This document shows, piece by piece, positions 10,470 through 21,099 of a stretch of 64,000 bases of DNA. This DNA is from Proteles cristata cristata (lineage: Eukaryota; Chordata; Mammalia; Carnivora; Hyaenidae). Location of the stretch: positions 2,108,001-2,172,000 of the forward strand of contig JAESUZ010002383.1 of the NCBI GenBank assembly GCA_017311185.1, written 5' to 3'. Each line of letters starts with the position of its first letter. Position 1 is the stretch's first letter. The notes beneath the pieces are model-generated. The model worked only from the letters and a program-made list of their open reading frames with translations. It searched no databases and had not been told where the DNA came from. Made by a program: the position numbers and the translations under genes.

Positions 10470-11929
10470 CAGTAGCCAATTCTGATATTTGAAGAGTACT
10501 GCATAGGTCAAACAAAACCTTTCATATTTCATCCTCAGGTAACCCTTTTGCCAGCTCTGGTCTAAACAGATAAAACACAAAGTCAGGTTGCTATGCTGCG
10601 GCTGAGGAGGAGCTATCTAATGGGCAAAGCAGTTTTGAGTTTTGAAACTGCTTCTCTCTCTTTTCGTCACTGATGATTGAATTCAGCATACTATTCCTGA
10701 TGATTGTAGTCTAATCTCTTTGTGTGAGAGAGCGTCGGGAAGTTATTGGACGGTCTATGGAAGTGAGTTGGAACATAAATCAATTAATTTTGACCCCTCT
10801 TAGCTCCACCTCTTCTGCCGTCTAGGCTGCAGCAAGCACGATGAAGTTGGTGATGGAAAGAAGAATTCTCAAGTTGGGTTCATTATGAAGCTGGGGGTGA
10901 GGCGGTTGCCAGGTGTCTGAGTGACAGAGATGGTTCTAATTAAAGTGGGATTGATTTATTCGCAGAGCTTTACTGGCCAAATAATTTAGCAACTCGGAGG
11001 TGTTACTGGGCCTGGGGTATTGCTAAAGAGTGCTAAGGCTCAAGATAATTATTTCCTTACTTAGGAGAGAATGACAGATGGGACCTCATTGTTGCAGTAA
11101 ATCTAGCCTGCAATGGAAATGGCATTCTTTGTTTAACGTTGTTGAGAGGCTCTCAGGCCTTGACCACAGTTGCCTTGCCAGCACTCCCACCTCTCTGTGC
11201 ATTTCCAAGACACTTTGAACCTCCACACCCCTCCCTCAAAGCTTGCTGCTTATTCAGCTGCGTGATTTGCATTTGTCTTTGCCCTGACAATGGGTTGCCT
11301 GGGTCTGCTCCATTTTCCAGCTGTCTTTCTGTTTGAATTTTGAGTTTCCAGTCTGATGGGCTTTCTGGTCCATGTGTGACTTAGTTAAAGAAGGTCTGGT
11401 CTTTAACCAGACCTGTATAAATATTTATTTAAGATTTCTGTTGTATGTGTGCTTCTGGGAGTGTAGCTCTTATTCCCCCTGTAACACAAAGATGAAAGTA
11501 GAGTGTAGGACAAGTGAAAACCTGGGAGACTGAGGTTCCGCGGACAGAGAGGGACATTTTGCTTATGGGCCACACTCTGGCTCTCCTGGCCCTGCTGTGT
11601 GCCTCTGTGAACTCTCCTGGGCATCAGTAATCCACTCAGGCAGGTGAATTAACTCAGAAAAATGGATTTCAGAAACTGAGCCATAATGAAGACATGTATG
11701 ATGGTAGGTTTTCCTGTTAGCCAGAAGCCCTCCAGGGTACGTCATAAATCTGGTTTCTGCCCTTCTGTTTTAGATCTGTGGCTATGTTGTTAGGTGTTGG
11801 GTAATTTTTTCCCCCAACAAAATGGATTTCTTTTTTCTAATTTTAATGGCCACATATGATGGTTGTAGAAAATGTGGAAAATAAAAAAACTGATAGGAAA
11901 GAAATGCGCTCAAATATCCCCACCCATCG
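10470..11929. other. Repeat-poor intron block
   Basis: About 1.45 kb shows no recognised mobile element. The part 10640-11080 is rich in TAATTA/AATTAA-type motifs (ATCAATTAATTTTGACC, GTTCTAATTAAAGTGGG, GATAATTATTTCC). No open frame of note overlaps them. It is a candidate conserved non-coding element, not shown to be one. Confidence 0.45.
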
Positions 11930-11945
11930 AAGACTGACCACTATT

Positions 11946-11969
11946 GTTTTTAATGTTTTATTTATTTCT

Positions 11970-12010
<41 letters not shown>

Positions 12011-12182
12011 CATGGGCAGGGGAGGGTCACAGAGAGAGGGAGACACAGAATCTGAAACAGGCTCCAGGCTCTGAGCTAGCTTTTAGCTCAGAGCCTGATG
12101 CGGGACTCGAACCCATGAACCGTGACATTATGACCTGAGCCGAAGTCAGACGCTTAACCGACTGAGCTACCCAGGCACCCCA
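11946..12182 (-). mobile_element. Felid CAN-SINE, inverted, intermediate type
   Basis: The duplication AAGACTGACCACTATT is at 11930-11945 and 12183-12198. It has an (AGAC)n expansion at 11990-12008 next to the tail. It shares AATCTGAAACAGGCTCCAGG with the youngest group but keeps GACCTGAGCCGAAGTCAGAC. Confidence 0.95.
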
Positions 12183-12374
12183 AAGACTGACCACTATTAC
12201 CATTTGAGTTTTTTTTCCCCCTGGTTGTTTCCAGTGCATTTTAAAAACATGATTGTGCTGTAAAGCCAGTTATATCACATGCATTTTCTTGTATCTTGCC
12301 CTTTTCTACCTCATATTTTTGCTCAAACAATAAGGAAATCTGTTATTTCACATAACTTTCCTCTTGCTCCTTTT

Positions 12375-12640
12375 TGCGTCAGGCAAAATGGCCTCACACA
12401 TACCAGGCATTCTATCTCAGGTCCTTGGCACTTACCCTTCCTGTTATCTGGAAGGTTCTTCTCGTAGGCGACTGCATGGCTCACTCCCTCACCTCTTCCA
12501 AGTCTTTGCTCAGATGTCACCTTCTCAGCGAAGCCTCTTCTGACCTCTCCTTTAAGTTTGCACCTGCACTAGCCAGATGCCTCCTGACACAGGACCATCC
12601 TTTTCCATGGCACCCAGTGCTGATGGGACTAATCATGCCA
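12375..12640 (+). mobile_element. L2 LINE fragment, sense
   Basis: It has typical L2 3' landmarks in order: ATCTGGAAGGTTCTTCTCG, GCATGGCTCACTCCCTCACC, AGTCTTTGCTCAGATGTCAC and CTTCTCAGCGAAGCCTCTTC. Confidence 0.8.
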
Positions 12641-12763
12641 CCTGTGTGTTTATTATCATATCATTATTCTAACTAATGTGCTCATAGAAGATTAACTAAA
12701 TGTACTTTTTGTCAACATTTTCAAATACCTTACATGTAGCTTATTTTTTAATGGACTGTACTT

Positions 12764-12994
12764 TATTTCTTTTATTTTTTATTTTTTTAAATGTTTATTT
12801 ATTATTGAGACAGAGATACAGAGCATGAGCATGGGAGGGGCAGAGAGAAAGAGACGGAGACACAAAATCTGAAGCAGGCTCCAGGCTCTGAGCTGTCAGC
12901 ACAGAGCCTGACACAGGGCTCGAACTCACAAACAGTGATATCGTGACCTAAGCCGAAGTCAGATGCTTAACCGACTAAGCCACCCTGTGCCCCA
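12764..12994 (-). mobile_element. Felid CAN-SINE, inverted
   Basis: The duplication AATGGACTGTACTT is at 12750-12763 and 12995-13008. The main-type body carries GAGACAGAGATACAGAGC, and the head is slightly degraded (GCCACCCTGTGCCCC). Confidence 0.94.
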
Positions 12995-13117
12995 AATGGA
13001 CTGTACTTGAATCATCACCCTATTACTGGACTTTTAAGTTGTATCTAGTGTTTTGATATTATAAATTAGATAAACCTCTGATAAGCCTTTTGTGTATAAA
13101 GTGTTTTTCCATTTCTT

Positions 13118-13340
13118 TTTTAAAAAATATGTGTGTTTTTGAGAGAGAGAGAGACAGACACACAGTGCGTGAGTGCATGAGTCGGGGAGAGGCGGAGAGA
13201 GGGAGACACAGAATCTGAAAAGTAGGCTCCAGGCTCTCCCTTGTCAGCCCAGAGCCCCATGTGGGCTCTAACTTGTGAATCACGAGATCATGACTTGAGC
13301 TGAAGTCAGACGCTTAACCGACGGAGCCACCCAGGGACCC
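13118..13340 (-). mobile_element. Felid CAN-SINE, inverted
   Basis: A 22-nt duplication containing GTTTTTCCATTTCTT is at 13096-13117 and 13341-13362, with one mismatch. The body has AAAGTAGGCTCCAGG and a head ending CGGAGCCACCCAGGGACCC. Confidence 0.94.
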
Positions 13341-13362
13341 ATAAAATGTTTTTCCATTTCTT

Positions 13363-16065
13363 AGGTGTTAAAAGAGATTCTTGGACATGGGATTACTAAA
13401 TGAGGCAAATTGTATTAAGACTCATGGCTGCAAGAGGTACAAACCCACCGCAAGCTGGCTGGAGCAAATCGAAGGAAATTATTGGCTGACATACTTGAAA
13501 ACCACAGGGGAAGACTTGAGTTAGATTCCAGAGGTTCAGCGCATGTTGTCAGGGACCTGATATCCTTCATCTTTGCTTTCCTTCTTGTTGCCTTCAATCT
13601 GAGGCAGCTTCTCCCCATTTAAGGCAAAATTGCTGCCTGGAGCCCCTGTTTTCCTGCTGCCAGCTGTACAGTCTCATATTGGAAAGGCCTCCCCTTCCCA
13701 GGATTTTTAGCACAAACTCTGAACACAGGTTCTCGCTGGTTCACACTGAATTGTGCTCCCCTTGAATCTTTACCTCTGGCTGTAGGACAAGGTTACACGG
13801 GAGTGGGGCTGATGGTGTGATCCCACCCCAAAGACATACTCTGAGGATAGGGCGGCAGCTCTCCCCAAGGGGGACTCAGAGTGTTCTTACCTCAATGGGG
13901 AATGGATGCTGGGAAGGCCCCAAAACTATAGATCTTCATTTTACTTAGGAACATTTTAAGAACTATGTGCCTTCATAGGGGAGAAACAAAGGCTTGGAAA
14001 ATGAAGGGAGCCCAGTCACATCCGAACATGTGTTTTTGGATGTGCAAGGCCAGCGTAATCAGATGGTGGTCTACTGCTACTCTCTAGGGAAAGGGAGGCG
14101 GGCGTGAAGGGGGAACGCAGGCCTCGGCTCCCTGGGGAATGAGGCTCCAGCGGCCCATGATTGTATGCCTCTACGGCCGTTGGTGACCACCGGGACCCCA
14201 GAGTGCATGCTTAAATTATGAGTGGTGGAGACAAGTTTTAAATGGGAGGAGCAGAAATGGTCTGGAAAATTTCCCTAGGGCGTTGTAATAGCAGTGCTCT
14301 CTGGATGAATTTGGAGGCTCCTGACAGTAGGCACTCCATTCCAGAGCAGCGGTGCTGTTTGTCACACAGGCCCGGCTCTGCCAGCCGACAGCCACTCTGG
14401 CTTCATTTCTTTCGGCTCCATGGCCCCTGCCTTGACCCAGAGAGATCTTAGTAAGAGAGCTCCGCTTCACTGCAGCCCTGCTTCTTTCTCTCCCTGTACC
14501 TTGCCAGCTGGCAGCATGATTCCGGGGTTGAAAGGGTTCATCTCTGTCATCCACGTTGACTGTGCACTTGCCGTCCAGGCATTGCTAGACTTTTTTCTGG
14601 ACCTGTGGTGGCTTTCAGCTACCTCCAGCCAAGTACACCTGTGGCTCCCGGTCCATCTGCTTTGTAACCCCTATCCTGGTGGGTCATCCTGGCCCCCATC
14701 TATCTGTTGTTCTCCAAATGGGAACTGCCCACACAAGGAAGCTGTCAGAGCGAGGGCCCTTCAGTGTACCCCAGATTCCTCACACAATTAGGCATTTTCT
14801 GCCTTTGCCTCTCATCAAGGAGATTAGATGGAGCCAATTTAGAAGTAAATGACGCATGTTAGTCCCCCTCTGTGAAGGACTCTGGTTAACCTGGAGCCCT
14901 CTTACTCAAACTTGCCTTGGTGCATGGGGGATAGAACAGCATTAGTATTCTACTTGTGCTCTAAGTGATTCATCCCCTAGGTGAGCTTGAGGCACTCACC
15001 CAGGCAGAACTTTCCATATAATTCTGAGGGGGTTTGAAATCATGGACACTGACTCCAACTGAGTCAGGGAAACCCCTCATCAATGGCCATCTCCTTTGTT
15101 GGATTCCAGAGTCTCTAAGGTAAAGTTCCTTGAGTTTGTTAACATAATCAACTAGGTGTACACCTCTTTGAAATCTGTCATCCACTGTATAAATGTCTGG
15201 TCTTACTGAATAACTGATTAAGCTTTTTAGAGTAAACAACAGTTTACCTCTTGGGAAAGCAGGCAGTCTTCTGGGATGACAAGTGTAGTACTTTCTCCAT
15301 TGTGCTCTCCATGTCATGGTGCCCAGGGCAGACAGTGATGGGTGGGGACGGTACGGGAGCTCTGGCCTAGGCAGCTCTTTCTCTGCTGAGCATATTGAGC
15401 ATCTGTGCAAAATGTTAGTAGGAGCTAAAAAGGTTTCTGCTGCTGATAGAGAAGTAGGCAACAGAAAGCACAGAGCTAAGATACTGTAAAAACAGGCTGT
15501 AAAGCAAAAAAACCCAGTATTTGTTTCTCTGAAACTTTATGACGCTTAACAGTGAGTTACCGAGAACTTGGTACAAGTCAGGCTTAGTGTCCTCTAGTGT
15601 ATCTTGGTGCTCAGTGCAACTCCTCAAGGGGTCTCCTGCCATATTTACTCATGTCACCGTGGCCTCTGAGTTTAGTTGTTGGGAAGAGTCAGAGCCTCTC
15701 TGAGTCACCATGGCTGTGTTGCCCAGGAAAGCTACAGCCCCTCACTGCCCACAGTGCCTCTTCCCTTCTCCCTATGCCCATAAAAGCAACAGCAAGGATA
15801 ACTGGAGCGACTCGTTGCAAGAGCCAAAGATGGTCAGGAATTAAATGAATTGCATTTGTCTTACACAACCAGAGTCCTGGAATGTAGCTGACTCCCTGGA
15901 AGGGCTTGGAAGTGTTAAGAAGCCAGTGGTTTCTTGCCCCAGAATTGCATTTCTCCCTTGCTTGTCTCTCTACTCCCTTGGCGTTCATAGCACACGATGG
16001 CCAACTCCACTGCTGTGTTCATAGGTTTCAATTCTAACAACATTAATTGACCAACTAGACTCTCT
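13363..16065. other. 2.7 kb of intron without recognised element
   Basis: I recognised no repeat or exon. The block is G+C-richer than its surroundings. It holds the longest open frame of the window (minus strand, 14970-15461, 163 codons from ATG), which shows no family signature I know and is probably chance. Confidence 0.5.
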
Positions 16066-16082
16066 CTCAGTCTCAATTCTTT

Positions 16083-16300
16083 AAAAAAATTTTTTTAATG
16101 TTTAATTCTGAGAGAGACAGACAGACAGACAGACAAGCATGAGCAGGAGAGGGAGGGTCAGAGAGAGAGGGAGACACAGAATCTGAAACAGGCTCCAGGC
16201 TCTGAGCTGGCTGTTAGTACAGAGCCCGACGCCATGAACCGTAAGATCATGACTTGAGCCGAAGCTGGACGCTTAACTGACTGAGCCACCCAGGTGCCCC
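16083..16300 (-). mobile_element. Felid CAN-SINE, inverted, intermediate type
   Basis: The duplication CTCAGTCTCAATTCTT (16066-16081) recurs as CTCGGTCTCAATTCTT (16301-16316). An (AGAC)n stretch lies beside the tail, as in the copy at 11946. The short deletion GAGCCCGACGCCATGAACC removes part of the B-box region. Confidence 0.94.
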
Positions 16301-16317
16301 CTCGGTCTCAATTCTTA

Positions 16318-17336
16318 ATTCACAGAAAACAAAGTACACTTGGTTCACACTGGGTCAGATCACCCTGTTTAGGTGGGGGGCAGGGGCATCAAGCACAATA
16401 TGGCCATCCAATGCCCATTCCTGGATGTTATGGGTAGGACAGAGAATGGGGTGCATAGAAGGGCCATGTGGTGAGCTGAGTTGGGCCCAAATGCGTATGG
16501 ACCTCCATGCCCTGCACCTATGCCTCACTTACTCCGTGAATCAATGTTTGTCATATCTGTGCCTGAGACAATCTACTTCAGACCTTTGCTGGCTCATTGG
16601 GTGGGGTTTCATTCTTTGCGGGAGGGTGGACGTATGCTTGGTAATAGGGCTTTAGGTCAGACTGAGAACAACAGCCTTTGAGGCTGGACATGGGCACAGA
16701 ACAGATCACAGATTAGGCAAACATGCCACTCATTTGACTTTCCTCCAAAAATGTAGATAGATTTTTGAATATGGATACATGTTCTAATTAGAGCCGTTAT
16801 ATTTGTAGATGTCTCTTGTTTAAGATAATTTGCTATGGGTTTTTAAACAGTTTTCTTGAGGCCTGCTTTGGAGTTTCAGCTCTGGTGAGCAGGAGATTTC
16901 TCGAAACTGTGTTAGCGGTGACATGTGCATGTAGATAAATTACCTGATGATGGGAACAGTATGGATGGTGGCATTTTCACCCTGGCAATTTCAGGTGGTT
17001 CCCAGCTGTCTGTTCCCAGTTGCTGAAGTCACAAAGTCTCCCAGCCATTTGATTGACAGGTGCTCGGGCATTTTCCTCCCAAAGCCGGTGCCTTTGTGCC
17101 AGAGGATGCAGTGGGAAGGGATGCTCTTGCCGGTGGAATCCACAATCTTTTCACCTCACTCTTTCCTTTTTTCAGTTCATAGGGTTGACAAGTACAGTTA
17201 ATTTTTAACTTAATGCTTTTGGAACTTTTCCACTGATGTTTAAAAGGCCCTATCAACTATATTAATATACTCAAAAATGAGAGAAAATATCCATGAGGTC
17301 TTAAAATATTCTGAATAATATTTTCTTTCTTTTTAG
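16318..17336. other. TMEM163: Intron just upstream of the 44-nt exon
   Basis: No mobile element was recognised in the last kilobase before the exon. It ends in a TTTTCTTTCTTTTTAG acceptor. Confidence 0.55.
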
Positions 17337-17380
17337 CTGTCTCCGTTATGAGGTACAGCGCCTCTGCTTTTGGGTTTGCA
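17337..17380 (+). CDS. TMEM163: TMEM163 internal exon, 44 nt (likely exon 3)
   Basis: TMEM163 (also SV31) is a multi-pass zinc transporter related to the SLC30/cation diffusion facilitator family. It is found in synaptic vesicles, lysosomes and the plasma membrane, and substitutions at L76 cause a hypomyelinating leukodystrophy. The acceptor is TTTTCTTTCTTTTTAG and the donor is GCA|GTAAGT. The exon opens with the last two bases of a split Thr codon (A|CT), then 14 codons read VSVMRYSASAFGFA with no stop. This equals human residues 108 (part) to 122, at the entry to transmembrane segment 2. It ends on a codon boundary, so the next intron is phase 0. The length, 44 nt, is not a multiple of three, so skipping would shift the frame. 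No change from the human residues as I remember them is visible. The exon number is inferred. Confidence 0.95.
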
Positions 17381-18118
17381 GTAAGTAACCTGAAATGTAC
17401 TTTTATGAAGTTTTGCACGTTTCTCCTGAGCCCATGAATCCACCCTGGACTCGCAGTTCAGAGGGTGGTTAGCTGAAGACAGCTTAGTGTGACAAACCTT
17501 TTATGGAAATAGTTTCTATTAAAAAAAAAACCTACAATTTTGTGGAAGCATATAGCAATGATACCCTATGGGTCTCCATAACAGATTAGGGGACCTCATT
17601 GTCCACATCTGGTTGAGAGGATGATTGTGACCTGTTTTTCTCCTTCAAGGTCATAGGTTTGAAAGTGGGTGCACACTGGAGTGAAGCATGTGCTGGTGCA
17701 GCAGAGGTGTTCGGGGTTTGGATTGGGGCTGCCGGCACCACACACATCAGTCTGTAGCCCCATTAGGATAACCTGGGTCCCGAACCTGTTTCTTCATGGG
17801 AGTTGGTCAGAGAAAAGAGGTTTCAGATGTTTTATAGGTGAAGGATGTTGCAAGCTTGGGTGAAATTTCCCGACATTCCTTCAAGAGAGTGCTAGTGCTT
17901 GGAGTTCTCCAGATGAAAAGTGAAGTACGGGATGCGGTGACTCATCTAGAGAGCTCCAGCATCCTCTGATGTAGCTTTAGGGCTTCCTGTACCTGAGGGC
18001 CTCTGTCCCTGTTCCCAAACCCACTTCTTCTCTTTGATGTGAGAACTTCAGGTTTGGGAGGTTGTAGATTGTTTTCAGAATCTTTTGAAAAGTATGGACA
18101 GTCTCTCCAGAAAAACAA

Positions 18119-18119
18119 A

Positions 18120-18158
<39 letters not shown>
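18119..18158. repeat. (CA)n microsatellite within the short intron
   Basis: About 19 CA units followed by CCCC. It lies 570-610 nt before the 92-nt exon. Chance open frames through it give poly(TH)/poly(VC) proteins that are not genes. Confidence 0.95.
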
Positions 18159-18159
<1 letters not shown>

Positions 18160-18700
18160 CTCCCTTTTACCCCCTTTATTCTGTCTCTGTCCCTCACACA
18201 TTCACTCATTCATTCAAACAAGAGCATTGATTTTTGTATATATTTCTGAAGTGTCAGCAGATTTCTCAGAACCCTTGGGGTTATCTCACCCTTGAACCTT
18301 ACCCTCACTCTCACTCTCACCCTTGAGCCTTATATAGAGCAATCCCGTTGAGAACCAGAAACCGAATCCTTATCCTGAGTCTTTTACTTGTGCTGTACAT
18401 TATTTTGTCTGCCGGGGGATATAGGTCAGAACAGTCCACCTCTCCCCATATCTTCCATGATCTCCAGAGCGCTAGGAACCAGGGCCGTGGGAGCAGTGAG
18501 AGGTCTGCAGAGAAGCCATGGCACTGCCACCAGGCCCCCGTGTCGGGTGGCCTCAGCTCCACATTCCCAGGACCCACCATGAGGATGATGAGTAGCCTGT
18601 ATCATAATGAAGTGAAGCCTCTTTGCTCTGTGATCACTGGCTCAGATTCCAAGCCTTTGTGTCTTGTGTCTTCACAGTCATGCCTTATTAACGCTGGGAA

Positions 18701-18727
18701 ACGCTAATGCCGTGTTTCTTCTCCTAG
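18701..18727 (+). promoter_or_regulatory. TMEM163: Branch point, polypyrimidine tract and 3' splice site before the 92-nt exon
   Basis: The motif CTAAT at 18704-18708 fits the yUnAy branch-point consensus, with the candidate adenosine at 18707, 20 nt before the AG. It is followed by TTTCTTCTCCTAG. The spacing is typical for U2-type introns. The assignment rests on motif and position only. Confidence 0.6.
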
Positions 18728-18819
18728 TTTGATGCCATCCTCGATGTCCTGTCATCGGCGATTGTCCTGTGGCGTTACAGCAATGCTGCCGCGGTGCACT
18801 CTGCGCATAGGGAATACAT
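18728..18819 (+). CDS. TMEM163: TMEM163 internal exon, 92 nt (likely exon 4), zinc-site TM2
   Basis: The exon encodes 30 whole codons, F123 to Y152, plus AT of the I153 codon, in frame with the preceding exon. It begins FDAILDVLSS and ends AVHSAHREY. The two aspartates five residues apart in FDAILD are D124 and D128, the pair linked to zinc binding and efflux in this protein. They match the metal-site pattern of transmembrane segment 2 in cation diffusion facilitators. The stretch SSAIVLWRYS completes the membrane segment, and the Asn/His/Arg-rich end is the loop before segment 3. The donor is CAT|GTAAGT, a full consensus, giving a phase-2 intron. The length is not divisible by three, and the two exons together (136 nt) are not either. 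No stop or frameshift is seen. Confidence 0.97.
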
Positions 18820-19380
18820 GTAAGTGGACTTTGATCTTGTTAGGGCTGAGAAGCCTTGCAGAGGTAGGCCACGTAATTGGGCTGTTGGCATAACTCCCCT
18901 TGCAGGCTTGGTCCCAGGCATAAGACTGAGGACCCAAATTGCCTTTGGGAGTGCCTGCTGTGATATCACCTGTATGACAGGCACCTTCTGGGATGGTCAT
19001 AGAGATAGGATGTCCTTTTATAATTCTCCCTGTCCCCTGCTCTTGAGTCTGGAGTGAATGTTTGTATGCTCATTTGTCTGTTCTTTTGTCCATCTATCCA
19101 TCAGTCTATCCGTGCTTCAGTCCATCCATTCTTCTTTCTCTATGTGTTTTTGGAATCTTTTTTCTCTTGAATTTTCATGCATTTTTTCCCTTTATAACTA
19201 AGATGAGTTTTCCACTGTAATTTATGGGAGACATCTTGAGGGTATTCTAAATTACCCTACGTGTCTTCCATTCTTCTATTAGAAGGTGTGGCTTCTCTCA
19301 CTCTCTACATCCTGTGGGGGATGGGTTTTGTCTTTGAGGAATTTGAGTTTGTGACCATAAAACATGCCTTCTCCAACTTC
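18820..19380. other. TMEM163: Start of the long downstream intron
   Basis: It begins with the GTAAGT donor. A degenerate (TCCA)n stretch lies at 19080-19130. No exon or transposon was recognised. Confidence 0.55.
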
Positions 19381-19401
19381 CATCTCTTTATTCCATTTTT
19401 A

Positions 19402-19634
19402 TTTTTATTTATTTATTTTTTTAAATATTTTTATTTATTTCTAGGAGAGAGAGAGAGAGAGACAGCGTGAGCAGGTGAGGGTCAGAGAGAGAGGGAGTCA
19501 CAGACTGAAACAGGCTCCAGGCTCTGATCTGGCAGTCAGCACAGAGCCCGACGCGGGGCTCGAACCCACGAACCGCGAGATCGTGACCTAAGCGAAAGTC
19601 GGACGCTTAACCGACTAAGCCACCCAGGCGCCCC
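19402..19634 (-). mobile_element. Young felid CAN-SINE, inverted
   Basis: This is a near-intact copy of the youngest type: TTTCTAGGAGAGAG, GGGAGTCACAGACTGAAAC, GACCTAAGCGAAAGTCGGAC and GACTAAGCCACCCAGGCGCC. The duplication TCTTTATTCCATTTTTA is at 19385-19401 and 19637-19653. Confidence 0.96.
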
Positions 19635-19663
19635 AGTCTTTATTCCATTTTTAATCTCCAGTG

Positions 19664-19945
19664 TGATAGCACAGGTTCTGGAGTTAGATTTCTTAGCTTT
19701 GAATCTTAGCTTACCACTTGCTAGCTCTGTGACCATGGGAAGCTGCTAACTCCTCTATGCCTTGTTTCCTCATCTAGAAAAGCAGGAAAGCAACAATACC
19801 TCCCTCATAGAGGTTTTTAATATGTATATAATATATGTATAATATAGTGTAATATACGTTATATATATTAGAACAGTATGTATATGTGTGTGTATGTATC
19901 TATGTATGTATATAAAACTTAGAGCAATGTTTGGCATGTAGTTGA
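19664..19945 (+). mobile_element. MIR element with an internal AT/TG microsatellite
   Basis: It has MIR landmarks: GGTTCTGGAGTTAGATT, TTACCACTTGCTAGCTCTG, TTTCCTCATCTAGAAAAGC, ATACCTCCCTCATAGAGG and AGAGCAATGTTTGGCATG. A TATATA/TGTATG expansion at 19818-19915 interrupts the core-to-tail part. Confidence 0.8.
19818..19915. repeat. AT-rich TATATA/TATG microsatellite
   Basis: An imperfect run of TATATA, TATG and TGTG units inside the MIR. It is likely length-variable. Confidence 0.85.
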
Positions 19946-19949
19946 AGAA

Positions 19950-20680
19950 ACCTTAGCTGCCATCTTTATTATTAAGGAATTATTAAGGGGCCTCCCCTGA
20001 GACTGAGCCACCACTGGTCATTAAGGGAAGAGTTTTATCCCACCTCTGTGGCTTTTGAACAATTTAAAACAAACGAGTAAGTGTTATCCGTGTAGTGGTT
20101 TGTGTGGCGCCCAGACAGAAGGTATTCTTAATGAGGCTGCTGTGTCATATTTAAATGTATAAATGTTGGGATACAAATGTTAGGTGCTAGGGGACTCTGG
20201 TCATAATATATCTGGTGTTGTATATGCCAAATGGAACACTTTTGAAAGACGACGCTATAGCTGATTTACAAATGAGAACAAATTTTATTTCATTGTTGAC
20301 TTTAGGTAGAGCACAGAAACGTCTTTTAAGTATTACATATTTAAATGTGCATTAGCTCTTTTAACAAACATGAAGTATTGAATCTGTGATACCACAGATG
20401 ATATTGTTCTGGATAAGATAAATTTTTTGAGTCAATTTATGGTTGAAAACACTAAGAGAACAATCATAGTAAATTGATTTTGCAAAATTTCAAATTATGT
20501 TACCAGAATGATCAAAGTTGAAATAACAGTGGTTCAACCAAAGGAGCGGCTAATGCAACAACCCAAGTGGTTATGGGCTACTATTTGAGGAATACTGTGA
20601 GAACAATCCAGAAGCATGCTCACATTTTAAGAGCTAGTCCTATTTCTCTCCAAGGATGATATGTTCTTTGGTTCTATAGT
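19950..20680. other. Intron sequence without recognised element
   Basis: No exon or clear repeat was seen. It is AT-rich. Confidence 0.45.
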
Positions 20681-20682
20681 TC

Positions 20683-21092
20683 TACCATTCAGTACAGTAG
20701 CTGCTGGTGGCTATTCTGGTACTTGGGTGGAGCTGGTCCGAACTAAGCGGTGTTGTAAAATACATACTGCATTCCAAAGACTTAGAATAAAAAAGACTGT
20801 AAACCTTTTATTAATAATTTAAAAAATGTTGATTACGTGTTGATACAAAAATAGGTTGGATATGGTGCTCCTGGCTGGCCAAGTCGGTAGAGCATCCGAC
20901 TCTTGATCTCAGGGTTATGAGTTCAGGCTCCATATTGGGTGTAGAGGTTATGTAAAAGTTAAAATCCTTTTTTTTTTCAAAGACTATTTTGGTTATATTG
21001 TATTAAACTATTATAATTAATTTTACTTCTGTTTCTTTTTTCTAATGTGGCTTTAACATTTTTTAAATTATTTATGTGGTTTATATTATAGT
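20683..21092. mobile_element. Ancient hAT-like DNA transposon relic, interrupted by a SINE
   Basis: It has GTAGCTGCTGGTGGCTATTC at one side and TAATGTGGCTTTAACATT at the other. AAAATACATACTGCATTCC and TTATTAATAATTTAAAAAAT lie between, as in the common mammalian element with GTGGCTAGTGGCTAC ends. The right half resumes after the SINE at 20866-20970. The family name is not assigned. Confidence 0.5.
20866..20970 (+). mobile_element. Short old CAN-SINE
   Basis: The tRNA-like head GGTAGAGCATCCGACTCTTG and GTTATGAGTTCAGGCTCC are followed directly by GGTGTAGAGGTTATGTAAAA and an A-rich tail. This is the short older form without the CT-rich body. It lies inside the hAT-like relic. Confidence 0.85.
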
Positions 21093-21099
21093 TCTTTGG

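Larger units (their letters stand above)
17381..18727 (+). other. TMEM163: Short phase-0 intron of TMEM163
   Basis: This 1347-nt intron begins GTAAGT and ends CTTCTCCTAG. It is phase 0: the left exon ends with A122 and the right begins with F123. It contains a CA microsatellite (18119-18158), an A-rich run near 17521 and a small CACTCT-type repeat near 18304-18330. No SINE or LINE was recognised in it, in contrast to the flanking introns. Confidence 0.9.
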
